Source of the DNA: Actinobacteria bacterium OK074
GTDB taxonomy: Bacteria; Actinomycetota; Actinomycetes; Streptomycetales; Streptomycetaceae
Length of the DNA stretch: 64,000 nt
Direction of reading: 5' to 3'
NCBI GenBank assembly: GCA_001298575.1
Contig: LJCV01000248.1
Span: forward strand, 21,817-85,816
Positions 17,696-26,208 of this stretch are shown here, in pieces. The notes under the pieces are model-generated. The model saw nothing but the letters and a program-made list of their open reading frames with translations. It did no database searches and was not told the origin of the DNA. The stretch's first letter is position 1; each line of letters begins with the position of its first letter. The position numbers and the translations under genes were made by a program.

Positions 17696-17777
17696 ACCGC
17701 GACGTCATTGCGTAGACCGCGAGTTCACGGCGTGACGCCTGCCGCGCCGCTCGGCCGGGCCGTGGGCCGCGTGGCGT

Positions 17778-18314
17778 TCAGCCGAGTTCCTTGATCAGCA
17801 GCTCGAAGCGCAGGTCGTCCCGCTGCGGGATGCCGAAGCGCTCGTCGCCGTACGGGAACGGGATCATCCGTCCCGTACGGCGGTAGCCGCGGCGCTCGTA
17901 CCAGGCGATGAGGTCCTCGCGCTGGACGATCACGGTCATGTGCATCTCGGTCGCGCCCCAGGTCTCGCGGGCCGCGCGCTCCGCCTCGGCGATGACCGTC
18001 TTGCCCAGGCCGTCCCCCTGGCACGCGGGGCTGACCGCGAACATGCCGAAGTAGGCGTGGTCACCGCGGTGTTCGAGCTGGCAGCAGGCGACGATCGCAC
18101 CCTCGCGCTCGACGGTCAGCAGCCGGCTGTCGGGCGACTTGATCACCGCGCGCACGCCCTCCGGGTCGGTCCGCTGCCCTTCGAGGAGGTCCGCCTCGGT
18201 GGTCCAGCCCGTCCGGCTGCTGTCCCCGCGGTAGGCCGACTCGATCAGCGCGACCAGCGCGTCGACGTCCGCGTCGGTGGCGTCGCGGAGGGGCGGGGCG
18301 GGGGTGGCGTCCAT
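17778..18314 (-). CDS. GNAT family N-acetyltransferase
   Basis: The 178-residue protein has the GNAT core: LRDATDADVDALVALI at the start, GMFAVSPACQGDGLGKTVI as the acetyl-CoA-binding motif A, and the late YERRGYRRTGRM block. The acceptor is unknown. CGGAGAG lies before the ATG. Confidence 0.9.
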   Translation of the reverse strand: MDATPAPPLRDATDADVDALVALIESAYRGDSSRTGWTTEADLLEGQRTDPEGVRAVIKSPDSRLLTVEREGAIVACCQLEHRGDHAYFGMFAVSPACQGDGLGKTVIAEAERAARETWGATEMHMTVIVQREDLIAWYERRGYRRTGRMIPFPYGDERFGIPQRDDLRFELLIKELG

Positions 18315-18396
18315 CTACAGCTCTCCGATTCTGCGACACGGCTCGGGCACCTCTGAGCCTAGCTGCTCCCCGATCACACTCGATGCGGTTCGGCAG

Positions 18397-18477
18397 TGCC
18401 CCAAAGGGGCGCGGGGCTGTGTTTGACATGCGGCTCCGCCGCGTGGGCGCGACCAGCCACAACACACCCGCAGTCGA
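18397..18477 (+). repeat. Dispersed intergenic repeat, copy 1
   Basis: The stretch with AGGGGCGCGGGG, GCGGCTCCGCCGCGTGG, GCGCGACCAGCC and CCCGCAG in order recurs in reverse orientation at 34172-34252. Sequences of this kind are scattered between genes in Streptomyces. It contains the small palindrome GCGGCTCCGCCGC. It sits between the divergent GNAT and VOC genes. Confidence 0.7.
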
Positions 18478-18509
18478 AGTACCTGCCTCCCCGCGGAGCG
18501 CTACGCTCG

Positions 18510-18908
18510 ATGACCATGGTCCATGTACTCAGCAGCCGCGTCCTCCTCCGTCCGACCGATCCCGAGCGGTCCCGCCGTTTCTACGGTGAGCAACTCGGCC
18601 TCGCCGTCTACCGCGAGTTCGGCACGGGCGTCGAGCGCGGGACGGTCTACTTCCTCGGCGGCGGGTTCCTGGAGGTCGCGGGCCGCTCGGACACCCCGCC
18701 CTCGCCCGCGGTCAAGCTGTGGGTCCAGGTGGCCGACGCGCACGCGGCGCACGAGGAGTTGACGGCAGCGGGCGTCCCGGTCGTGCGGCCGCCGGTCAAG
18801 GAGCCGTGGGGACTGGTCGAGATGTGGATCGCGGACCCGGACGGCACCGAGATCGTGCTCGTGGAGATCCCCGCGGACCACCCGCTGCGCTACCGCCCGG
18901 GCATCTGA
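18510..18908 (+). CDS. VOC family protein (glyoxalase/bleomycin-resistance fold)
   Basis: The 132-residue protein matches the vicinal-oxygen-chelate fold: RPTDPERSRRFYGEQLGLAV, a YFLGGGFLEVAGR strand, LWVQVADAHAAHEEL, and the closing WIADPDGTEIVLVEI with the metal-ligand Glu. Function ranges from dioxygenase to drug binding, so no specific activity is claimed. A -10-like TACGCT (18502-18507) lies so close that the transcript is probably leaderless, from ATG 18510 or 18516. Confidence 0.85.
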   Translation: MTMVHVLSSRVLLRPTDPERSRRFYGEQLGLAVYREFGTGVERGTVYFLGGGFLEVAGRSDTPPSPAVKLWVQVADAHAAHEELTAAGVPVVRPPVKEPWGLVEMWIADPDGTEIVLVEIPADHPLRYRPGI

Positions 18909-18930
18909 ACCACCTTGTGCGGTACGGCAC

Positions 18931-18961
18931 TTGCGTTGAAGTGTGCTCCAACTCCTAACGT
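18931..18961 (+). promoter_or_regulatory. MerR-type promoter of the aldo/keto reductase gene
   Basis: TTGCGT (18931-18936) and TAACGT (18956-18961) are separated by 19 bases, longer than usual and typical of MerR-family-activated promoters. Within the spacer lies the dyad GTTGAAG-TGTG-CTCCAAC (18935-18952), 7-base arms with one mismatch. No MerR gene is in the window. Confidence 0.6.
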
Positions 18962-19000
18962 CGGCCGCACGACCCGTACGGACCGCTCGAAGGGAACCAC

Positions 19001-20056
19001 GTGCGTTACACACTGTTCGGCAGGACCGGTCTGCGGGTGAGCGACCTGAGTCTTGGCGCCATGACCATCGGTGACGACTGGGGCTGGGGCACGGACAAGG
19101 ACACCAGCGCCCGCGTCCTCGACACGTACGCGGACGCGGGCGGCAACTTCGTCGACACCGCGAACAACTACACCGACGGCAGCTCGGAGTCGATCCTCGG
19201 CGAGCTTCTCGAAGGCCGCCGCGACGAGTTCGTGCTGGCCACCAAGTACACCTGCGGGATCCGCAAGGGCGATGTGAACGCGGCCGGCAACCACCGCAAG
19301 AACCTGGTGCAGTCGGTGGAGGCCAGCCTCGCCCGGCTGCGCACCGACCGTGTCGACGTCCTGTGGGTGCACGCGCGGGACAACTTCACCCCCGTGGACG
19401 AGGTCATGCGGGCGCTCGACGACCTCGTCCGGTCCGGGAAGGTGCTGTACGTCGGCGTGTCCGACTGGCCCGCGTGGGAGATCGCGCAGGCCAACACCCT
19501 TGCCGAGCTGCGGGGTTGGACGGCGTTCGCCGGCTCGCAGCTGCGCTACAACCTGCTGGAGCGCACTGCGGAACGTGAACTGCTGCCGCAGGCGCGGGCG
19601 TTCGACCTGGCGGTGTTCGCGTGGGCACCGCTCGCGGCCGGCAAGCTCACCGGGAAGTACCGGCGCGGCGAGAGTGGCCGCGTCACCACGACCGGCGTCG
19701 ACCACCCGGGCCACAACGAGGACGAGGTGATCACCGCGGTCCTCGACGTCGCCGAACAGGGCGGCTGGAGCCCGGCCCAGGTCGCCCTGGCCTGGCTGCT
19801 CGGCCGCCCCGGCAACGTCGTGCCGATCATCGCGGCCACCAAGGTGAGCCAGCTCGTGGAGAACCTGGCGAGCGTCGACGTCCGCCTCGACGCGGACGCC
19901 GTGGCCCGCCTGGACGAGGTGAGCGCCGTGTCGCTGGGCTTCCCGCACGACTTCCTGCGGGATCCCGCCATCACGCAGAACGTCTACGGCGACCGCTGGA
20001 CCGACATCGAGGACCGCCGCTCGACCTACCGGCGCACGGCCAACGACGTTCTGTAG
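19001..20056 (+). CDS. Aldo/keto reductase
   Basis: The 351-residue protein has the AKR tetrad: Asp in FVDTANNYTDG, Tyr in the same loop, Lys in LATKYTC and His in VLWVHARDN. The C-terminal half binds NADPH (VVPIIAATKVSQLVENL). AGGGA precedes the GTG start. It probably reduces aldehydes or ketones in the cytoplasm. The MerR-type promoter upstream suggests induction by an electrophile or drug. Confidence 0.92.
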   Translation: MRYTLFGRTGLRVSDLSLGAMTIGDDWGWGTDKDTSARVLDTYADAGGNFVDTANNYTDGSSESILGELLEGRRDEFVLATKYTCGIRKGDVNAAGNHRKNLVQSVEASLARLRTDRVDVLWVHARDNFTPVDEVMRALDDLVRSGKVLYVGVSDWPAWEIAQANTLAELRGWTAFAGSQLRYNLLERTAERELLPQARAFDLAVFAWAPLAAGKLTGKYRRGESGRVTTTGVDHPGHNEDEVITAVLDVAEQGGWSPAQVALAWLLGRPGNVVPIIAATKVSQLVENLASVDVRLDADAVARLDEVSAVSLGFPHDFLRDPAITQNVYGDRWTDIEDRRSTYRRTANDVL

Positions 20057-20077
20057 CACCGCGGTTGCTCGCCCCCG

Positions 20078-22711
20078 TCACGCGAGTGGTGTCACCGTCA
20101 CCCGGTCGACGACGGGGGCGTACGCGGAGCGCTGCCCGTGTTCGTCGCGTGTGGCGCCGTCGAAGTCGGGGCGTTCGTCGGCGGTGAAGGTCAGCGTGTT
20201 GGGGCCCTCCGTCAACGTGACCGGGACGGTGAGGTCCCAGAAGTTGTTGAAGTGGAAGGTGGTGGGGAACAGGATCCGCCGCGGTTCGGCGCCGTTGACC
20301 GAGAGGTCGGCGTGGCGGCAGACGGGGTCCGGGTTGTAGTGGGTGGCCGGGGGCTGTTCGCCGTTGGAGTAGCGGATCGTCAGGGCGTGCCTGCCGGTGC
20401 GGGCGACGGTGACGGTGAGGGTCAGCGCGTTGTCCGTGCCGTGGCCGACACCGTCGACCGCCTTGCCCCCGCTGGCGAAGGGGTACGCCCCGGTCACCCG
20501 GGCGGTCCCGGTCAGGGTGCCGTTCTCGGCGGGGTACATCGTGCCGGTGAGGTGCCCGCGTCCCGGTCCGACCAGCAGCCGGTCCAGGACGAGTGACTCC
20601 GAAGTGGCCGTCACGGTCAGCTTGTTGATGCCTCCCGCGAGGAACAGCGCCCTGGGCGCACCGCCGGTGACCGGCCCGGCCTCCTCGCCGTTGACGGTCA
20701 AGTCGCCTTCTCCGCCGCCGAGCTGACGGATCGTCACCGTGGCCTCGCCGTCGTCCGCCGCGTGCACCCAGAAGGTGACGGTGGCGCCCCGGGGCAGTAC
20801 GGCGGCGCCGGGTCCCGTGGCGTTCGCGGTCCGCTCGGTCCGGGCTCCGGCGCCCAGGACGGCGTACGCGGCCTTGTACCCGGCGTCCGGTGCGCTCTCC
20901 TCGCGCAGGGCCAGGTCGATGCGGTCGACGGTGGCGTCGCCCCGGGTGGCGCCGAGTTCGGGGTCGTGGGCGGCCAGGGTGAGGGTGTGGGCGCCGGCCG
21001 TCAGCGGCAGACGGGTGGTGGTGCGGCCCCACACGGCGGGCTTGTAGCCGAGCGGGAGCCTCAACTCCCTCGGTTCACGGCCGTCGACGCGCAGGAAGGC
21101 GGTGGTGGGGCCCGACTCCCGTACGAGGTCGGCCAGGTTGTGCGAGCCCGCCAGGACCGTCAGGTCGTACGTGCCGTCGGCCGGGACCTCGACGTCGAAG
21201 GAGAGGACGAGGTCGGAGCCGGTGCGCAGGCCGCCGACGTGGTGCCCGCCGGAGGTCGCGAACCGGTCGACGTGCTCCGGGGAGCCCTCGGGGCCGTGCA
21301 GCACGTACGCGTCGCCCGTGTGCGCGGCGTCCTCGGCCTCGTACGAGCGCCGCCAACTCGTCGTCGACGGCGTGGCGTTGTCGCCATGGTCACCGTGGCC
21401 GCCGCGGCTTCCGGGCGAGAGGATCGCCTGGTAGGCGGACATGTCGTCGAGTCCGGTGAGCGGCAGGGTCACCGCGCCGTCCACGACCGGCAGTTCGCGG
21501 GTCTGGAGGAGCAACGGCTCGGCGGACACGCCGAGTTGGCCGGTCCACGGGATCTCGTACAGGGCGAGGTGGACGGCGGTGCCGAAGACGTCCTCGGGGA
21601 CCTGTGCGAAGACGATGTCGGCGGCCCCGCTGCCGCCGCCGAACAGCGCCCTGGCCTGGCGGTTGTCCCGGTCCACGGTGGCGAGCCCCTGGAGGGTGTA
21701 CTGGACGTTGGGGTGCGGCGCGGTCACCCGTACCGTGTTGCCGGTCATCCGGCCGTAGGCGTTGAACAGCCACCACTGGCCGTTGCCCTTGTTCGCCTCC
21801 ACCACCGAGTCGTTGAGGTTGCCGTCGATGTTCCAGTACGCCATGTCGGCGTCGACCTTGGACTCCTCGATCGCGGCGATCCACTGCACCATCTGGCCCG
21901 GCACCGACAAGTGGTAGTTGTGCGCGTACTCGTTGATGTTGACCGGGAGCGGACCGATGCCCAACTCCTCTTCCAGCGCACGGTACTTGGCAACGTTCGT
22001 GCGGATCTCGTCCGGGGACGACAGCTCGTGCCAGGTGACGACGTCGGGCAGGACGGCGTGGTCCCGGGCGAACTCCAGGAAGCCGCGCACCTCGTCGTAC
22101 AGGACGCAGGTGTTGGGGCCGGCGATACGGGCGCCCGGGTGGAGGCGCCTGATGAGGTGGTGGAGGTCCGTCCAGGCCGCGAAGTAGTGCCGGGGATCCT
22201 CGCGCCAGGAGACGCCGTCGTAACTCCACTCCTCCGTGCCGAACATGTTGCCCTCGGGCTCGTTGAACGGCACGTAGACGACGTGGGAGGCCAACTCCCC
22301 CGCCGTCAGGACCTGTTCGACCTGCCGCTCGACGCTCGCCCGGAAGTCCGCGAGGCGTTCGGGTCCGGTGGCGCCGGGCCACTGGTAGGGGAAGCCGCGG
22401 TAGATGTCGGTCATGTAGACGTAGACGTCCCGGCCGCCCGCCTCGACGAACGGGCACAGTACGTCGAGCGCGTCGGCGCCCGGGTGCTGGACGCCGTCCT
22501 GGGCCTTGGTGGCGACCGTGCGCACGTACATGCCCTCGACGGCGTTGCGGCTGGGCACGCCGTCGCCGTACAGCCCGTAGAGCGTGCCGCTCGCGCCGCC
22601 GTGGAAGGGGCCGGTGTCGGTGCCCAGGTCGATGGTGAGTGTCTCGGTCGGGGCGGGGGTTCCGGTTGTCGAGGCGGTCGTCCGGGGCGGCGTGGCGGGC
22701 GGGTTCGGCAT
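20078..22711 (-). CDS. Clan GH-A-like glycoside hydrolase with C-terminal carbohydrate-binding modules
   Basis: The 877-residue protein has a TIM-barrel hydrolase at about residues 25-400. VVYVPFNEPEGN carries the Asn-Glu acid/base of clan GH-A, and PVNINEYAHNYH is a candidate nucleophile strand (GH39-like). Two beta-sandwich modules of CBM35/CBM6 type follow, beginning SYEAEDAAHTGDAYVL and MYPAENGTLTGTARVTG. It should cleave a plant or microbial polysaccharide. The start at 22711 has AAAGAGGTG upstream; an in-frame ATG at 22750 exists. Neither start gives a recognisable signal peptide, which is odd for such an enzyme. Confidence 0.82.
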   Translation of the reverse strand: MPNPPATPPRTTASTTGTPAPTETLTIDLGTDTGPFHGGASGTLYGLYGDGVPSRNAVEGMYVRTVATKAQDGVQHPGADALDVLCPFVEAGGRDVYVYMTDIYRGFPYQWPGATGPERLADFRASVERQVEQVLTAGELASHVVYVPFNEPEGNMFGTEEWSYDGVSWREDPRHYFAAWTDLHHLIRRLHPGARIAGPNTCVLYDEVRGFLEFARDHAVLPDVVTWHELSSPDEIRTNVAKYRALEEELGIGPLPVNINEYAHNYHLSVPGQMVQWIAAIEESKVDADMAYWNIDGNLNDSVVEANKGNGQWWLFNAYGRMTGNTVRVTAPHPNVQYTLQGLATVDRDNRQARALFGGGSGAADIVFAQVPEDVFGTAVHLALYEIPWTGQLGVSAEPLLLQTRELPVVDGAVTLPLTGLDDMSAYQAILSPGSRGGHGDHGDNATPSTTSWRRSYEAEDAAHTGDAYVLHGPEGSPEHVDRFATSGGHHVGGLRTGSDLVLSFDVEVPADGTYDLTVLAGSHNLADLVRESGPTTAFLRVDGREPRELRLPLGYKPAVWGRTTTRLPLTAGAHTLTLAAHDPELGATRGDATVDRIDLALREESAPDAGYKAAYAVLGAGARTERTANATGPGAAVLPRGATVTFWVHAADDGEATVTIRQLGGGEGDLTVNGEEAGPVTGGAPRALFLAGGINKLTVTATSESLVLDRLLVGPGRGHLTGTMYPAENGTLTGTARVTGAYPFASGGKAVDGVGHGTDNALTLTVTVARTGRHALTIRYSNGEQPPATHYNPDPVCRHADLSVNGAEPRRILFPTTFHFNNFWDLTVPVTLTEGPNTLTFTADERPDFDGATRDEHGQRSAYAPVVDRVTVTPLA

Positions 22712-23049
22712 GCGCGGGTGCACCTCTTTGGACAGCGGGCCTGTTCGCACCAGACCTGTTCGCGATTTCGTACGGCGGCCGAGTTTCCGAACCGGCCCGC
22801 CCGAACGTAGGAGTGGGGCGCGGGGCGTGTCAACGGGCGGTGATCACCTTGTTCTCGGGGGTGCGGCGTCCGGGGCTCTTGGGGGCGCGCCGGGTGGACC
22901 GTCGTCAACCCGCGCTCCCCCGCGTACCCCTGTGCGCTTGCGTGCGCACCGTCGGACCCGGGCATGACTTGACCGATCGTCCGACACCGACCGTCCGGCA
23001 ACGGGACGGACGCCGGGGGAAGTCGGGGAAGTCCGGGGGAGGCGAACGG
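22712..23049. other. Intergenic stretch, divergent promoters expected
   Basis: The 338 bases lie between the divergent glycoside hydrolase and DUF5134 genes. A TTGACC at 22969-22974 has no good -10 partner. No gene or strong hairpin is seen. Confidence 0.35.
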
Positions 23050-23622
23050 GTGCACGGAGCTGCTGCGGCGGGGTGGCTGCTGGTCGCGCTGTGCGCGGCG
23101 ACCGGTGCCTACTGCCTGTTGCGGATGCGCAGCGCGGTCGAGGAACAGCGCCGGGCCGCGGGCGGCGAGGCGTTGATGGGCTTCGGCATGGCGGTGATGG
23201 CCGTGCCCGCGGCGGTGGCGGTGGCGCCGCGCTGGGCCTGGCTCGGGTACACGGCGGTCTTCGGCGCCGCCGCCGTACGGGCGCTGTGGGCGGCGCGCGC
23301 CGACACCCACCACCTGCACCACCTGCTGGGCACCGTCGCGATGGTCTACATGGCGGCCACGATGGCCACGGCCCCCGGGCACCACGAGCACGGCGGCACG
23401 GCGGGGCTTCCCGTCGTGACCGGAGTGCTGCTCGTCTACTTCGCGGGGTACGTGCTGTGGTCCGGCGCCCGGCTGGTACCGATACCCGCGGTGGCGGGCG
23501 GTGCCGGCGGAAAGGGCGGAGGCATCGGGGGCGTCGGCGGCTGGCGCGACCGGCCCGAACTGGCGCGCGCCTGCCGGCTGTCCATGGCGCTGGGGATGCT
23601 GGCGATGCTGCTCACCCTGTGA
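23050..23622 (+). CDS. DUF5134 family membrane protein
   Basis: The 190-residue protein is mostly hydrophobic, with about five transmembrane segments, a His-rich loop (DTHHLHHLL) in the middle and HHEHGG further on. These features fit DUF5134, an actinobacterial membrane family of unknown function. The His residues could bind metal. GGAGG precedes the GTG start. The next gene encodes a membrane M56 peptidase, 98 bases on, with its own -10. Confidence 0.75.
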   Translation: MHGAAAAGWLLVALCAATGAYCLLRMRSAVEEQRRAAGGEALMGFGMAVMAVPAAVAVAPRWAWLGYTAVFGAAAVRALWAARADTHHLHHLLGTVAMVYMAATMATAPGHHEHGGTAGLPVVTGVLLVYFAGYVLWSGARLVPIPAVAGGAGGKGGGIGGVGGWRDRPELARACRLSMALGMLAMLLTL

Positions 23623-23720
23623 TCACGAGCTGTGTGATCACTGTACGAAACCGTGGCGTACGTCACTTTGGCTCGACAGTACGTATCGCCCGGCGCCGGG
23701 CGGCTCATAGGCTGCGGGGC

Positions 23721-24656
23721 ATGTTGGTCCCCGCGGCACTGTTGACGCTGGGCGCCTTGGCCGCCGTCATCGCGCCGCGGCTCCTCGCGCGCGCCGACTG
23801 GCCGGACCGGGAACCCGTGGTCGCCCTCTGGCTGTGGCAGTGCGTGGTCGTCGCCGTACTGCTGTGCTGTGCGCTGTCGATGACGCTGAGCGCGTCCGCC
23901 GCCTGGGAGGCCGTCCGGGGGCATGTGTTCGCGTCCGCGCCGCAGTCGGTGGTGCAGGCGTACGCGCTGAGCGCGGGCGGTCCCTGGGCCGCCGCGACCG
24001 CCGTCGCGCTGGCGTGCGGCGGGCTGTGGACCGCGTGGATGCTGGTGCAGGAAGTGGCCCGGGCCCGACGGCGACTTCGGCGCAGCCGGGCCGAACTCGT
24101 CGAGCGCGCACCGCTGTTGCCGGGCGAGACGCACGGCGAGGACCGGCTCGTCGTCCTGGAGGGCGAACGGCCCGACGCCTGGTGGTTGCCGGGTGCGGCG
24201 CCCCGACTCGTCGTCACCACAGCCGCGTTGCGCCGCCTGAAGGGCCGTCAGCTGGAGGCCGTGCTCGCGCACGAGCAGGGGCACGCGCGGGCCCGGCACG
24301 ACTGGCTGCTGCACTCCTCGGCCGCGCTCGCCAACGGCTTCCCCCAGGTGCCGGTGTTCGCCGCGTTCCGCGACGAGATGCACCGGCTGGTCGAACTCGC
24401 CGCGGACGACATGGCATCGCGCCGCTTCGGCCGGCTGACGACCGCGCTCGCCCTGGTCGAACTCAACGAGGACCGGGGCGTGTTCGGCCCCTGCCCCACC
24501 CCGCAGGCCCATGTCCCCCAGCGCGTCCACCGCCTCCTCACACCCCCGGACCGGCTCCCCGCCGTGCACCGACTGCGCCTGACGGCGGCTGCCGCGCTCG
24601 TCCCGGCGATCCCGGTTCTGGTGGCGCTGGTGCCGGGGCTGCGGGCGCTGGGGTAG
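23721..24656 (+). CDS. M56 family membrane metallopeptidase (BlaR1-like)
   Basis: The 311-residue protein has an N-terminal set of transmembrane segments, the zinc motif HEQGH in AVLAHEQGHARARHD, ELAADDMASRR with the third metal ligand, and C-terminal hydrophobic segments. Related proteins (BlaR1, MecR1) sense a ligand and trigger cleavage of a BlaI-type repressor. No sensor penicillin-binding domain and no BlaI gene are present here. TAGGCT at 23708-23713 indicates a leaderless start. Confidence 0.88.
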   Translation: MLVPAALLTLGALAAVIAPRLLARADWPDREPVVALWLWQCVVVAVLLCCALSMTLSASAAWEAVRGHVFASAPQSVVQAYALSAGGPWAAATAVALACGGLWTAWMLVQEVARARRRLRRSRAELVERAPLLPGETHGEDRLVVLEGERPDAWWLPGAAPRLVVTTAALRRLKGRQLEAVLAHEQGHARARHDWLLHSSAALANGFPQVPVFAAFRDEMHRLVELAADDMASRRFGRLTTALALVELNEDRGVFGPCPTPQAHVPQRVHRLLTPPDRLPAVHRLRLTAAAALVPAIPVLVALVPGLRALG

Positions 24657-24767
24657 ACCGCCGGGTCGGGTCCGGGCGGCGCCAGGAGGAGCGCGGACAC
24701 GCTCGCCGCCGACCGTCCCACCCCACCGCGCTGGCCCCGACCGTCCCCGTTCGGCGAGGATCGGATC

Positions 24768-25460
24768 ATGCACACCCCGCCGGTCCACTCGCCGCCCCGC
24801 CCGCCGGACCCCCGCACCGCGGCCCGGGCCGCGCTCGCGCTCGCCGTACCGTCGGGGCTGCTCCTGCTGCTGGTCGCGGTCTCCTGGCGGCCGCTCATGG
24901 ACCTCGACGGCCGCATCGCCCGCACCACGCACCGCTGGGCCGTCGAGGACCGCGGCACCACGCACGTGTTCCGCGTCCTCACGGACTGGGTGTGGGACCC
25001 CACGACCATGCGACTGCTGGCCGCGGTCGCCGTCGGATGGCTGCTGTGGCGGCACTCCGCCTGGCGACTGGCGCTGTGGGTGACCGTCACCTGCGCGCTG
25101 GGCACGCTCGTCCAGCAGTCGCTCAAGGCGGCGGTCGGCCGCCCCCGCCCCCGGTGGCCCGACCCGGTCGACTCCGCCGGCTACGCGGCCTTCCCCTCCG
25201 GGCACGCCCTGACCGCCACGGTCGTGTGCGGCCTGCTGCTGTGGCTGCTGCGCCGCTACGGTGCCGGTGCCGCCCTGTGGCGCACGGCCGTGACCCTCGC
25301 CGTGGTCTCCGTGGTGGGCGTCGGGCTGACCCGGATCTGGCTGGGCGTGCACTGGGCGTCGGACGTGCTCGGCGGGTGGCTGCTGGGGGCGCTGTTCGTC
25401 GCGCTGGCGGTGGCGACGTACGAGCGGAGGAGTCCGGCGGCTCGCGCCGAGCCCGAGTAG
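24768..25460 (+). CDS. PAP2 superfamily membrane phosphatase
   Basis: The 230-residue protein has five to six transmembrane segments and the three phosphatase motifs: KAAVGRPRPRW, PSGH (FPSGHALTAT) and TRIWLGVHWASDVLGG. It dephosphorylates a lipid phosphate such as undecaprenyl diphosphate or phosphatidic acid at the outer membrane face. GCGAGGA precedes the ATG. Confidence 0.92.
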   Translation: MHTPPVHSPPRPPDPRTAARAALALAVPSGLLLLLVAVSWRPLMDLDGRIARTTHRWAVEDRGTTHVFRVLTDWVWDPTTMRLLAAVAVGWLLWRHSAWRLALWVTVTCALGTLVQQSLKAAVGRPRPRWPDPVDSAGYAAFPSGHALTATVVCGLLLWLLRRYGAGAALWRTAVTLAVVSVVGVGLTRIWLGVHWASDVLGGWLLGALFVALAVATYERRSPAARAEPE

Positions 25461-25476
25461 GCCGGGGCTCAGCCCC

Positions 25477-25950
25477 TCACGTGTGGATCGCCAGCTTGAA
25501 CTCGGCGAAGGACACCGCCACCGCCGTGCTCGCGTTCTGCCGGACCATGAGCGAGACCGGGGTGCCGGGGTGGACGAACATCTCGTGGCTCTTGTGCCGG
25601 TACTGGCCGCCGGGGGTGATGGCCCAGTCCTCGGTGGCGGTGGAGTCGTACCCGGTCGACAGGTTGAGCGGATCGCGCACGAACCGGTCCCTGACCTCGG
25701 TGTAGTCGCCGCTGTCCCAGTAGATGACGCCGGTCAGCGAGCCCCAGCCGTCCTGGTCCGGCCAGATCAGCCCGCTGCGGTCGCTGGTGCTCCAGTCGGT
25801 GACCGTGGTCCCGTCCGGCTGCACGGCCTGGTGCATGGTGTACGCGTCGTACGACTCGGCGGTGAACGGGAAGCGCAGCACGTGGTATTCGCCGTCGTTC
25901 GGGATCGGCTGGGGTACGTCGACGATGAGCGAACAGACGTGCACGGGCAT
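25477..25950 (-). CDS. Conserved hypothetical protein, beta-rich
   Basis: The 157-residue protein is not recognised. It has no signal peptide or membrane segment; alternating polar and aromatic residues suggest a beta-sandwich (HVLRFPFTAESYDAY, GVIYWDSGDYTEV, FVHPGTPVSLMVR). It could be a small carbohydrate- or ligand-binding protein, but nothing proves this. GGAGGCC lies 7 bases before the ATG at 25950. Confidence 0.7.
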   Translation of the reverse strand: MPVHVCSLIVDVPQPIPNDGEYHVLRFPFTAESYDAYTMHQAVQPDGTTVTDWSTSDRSGLIWPDQDGWGSLTGVIYWDSGDYTEVRDRFVRDPLNLSTGYDSTATEDWAITPGGQYRHKSHEMFVHPGTPVSLMVRQNASTAVAVSFAEFKLAIHT

Positions 25951-26077
25951 GGGCGGCCTCCAAGTCGGCGTGCGGGCACAGCGGTTGTCGCGCATGTTCT
26001 GCCCGGGACGGACGCGGTCACGCACAGTACCGATGTCGAACTCACGAGCGCCACCGATCCGGCCGACCGATTCGCCA

Positions 26078-26168
26078 GGCCCGTTCAACCGGCCCGTTCA
26101 ACCGGCCCGTTCGGCCGGCCGATCCGACCGGCTGGTTCGGCCGGCCGATCTCACCGGCTGGTTCGACC
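26078..26168. repeat. Two adjoining short tandem repeats
   Basis: GGCCCGTTCAACC and near-copies occur three times in a row (26078-26116, 13-base unit). They are followed by two copies of a 26-base unit beginning GGCCGATC and ending GGTTCGRCC (117-142 and 143-168 after 26000). The array lies in the divergent promoter region of the hypothetical and HAD genes. Confidence 0.75.
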
Positions 26169-26208
26169 GCCGGTTCGGCCAAACCCCGGCCCGGCTAAGA
26201 TCCGTTCG

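Noticed and set aside
17682..17740. Direct repeat of CGTAGACCGCGA and GTTCACGGCGT after the GDPD stop as an attachment site.
   Set aside because: No integrase or tRNA gene is near; it looks like a short slippage duplication.
26041..26180. Repeats upstream of the HAD gene as a CRISPR array.
   Set aside because: The units are 13 and 26 bases in direct contact without unique spacers and with no cas genes.
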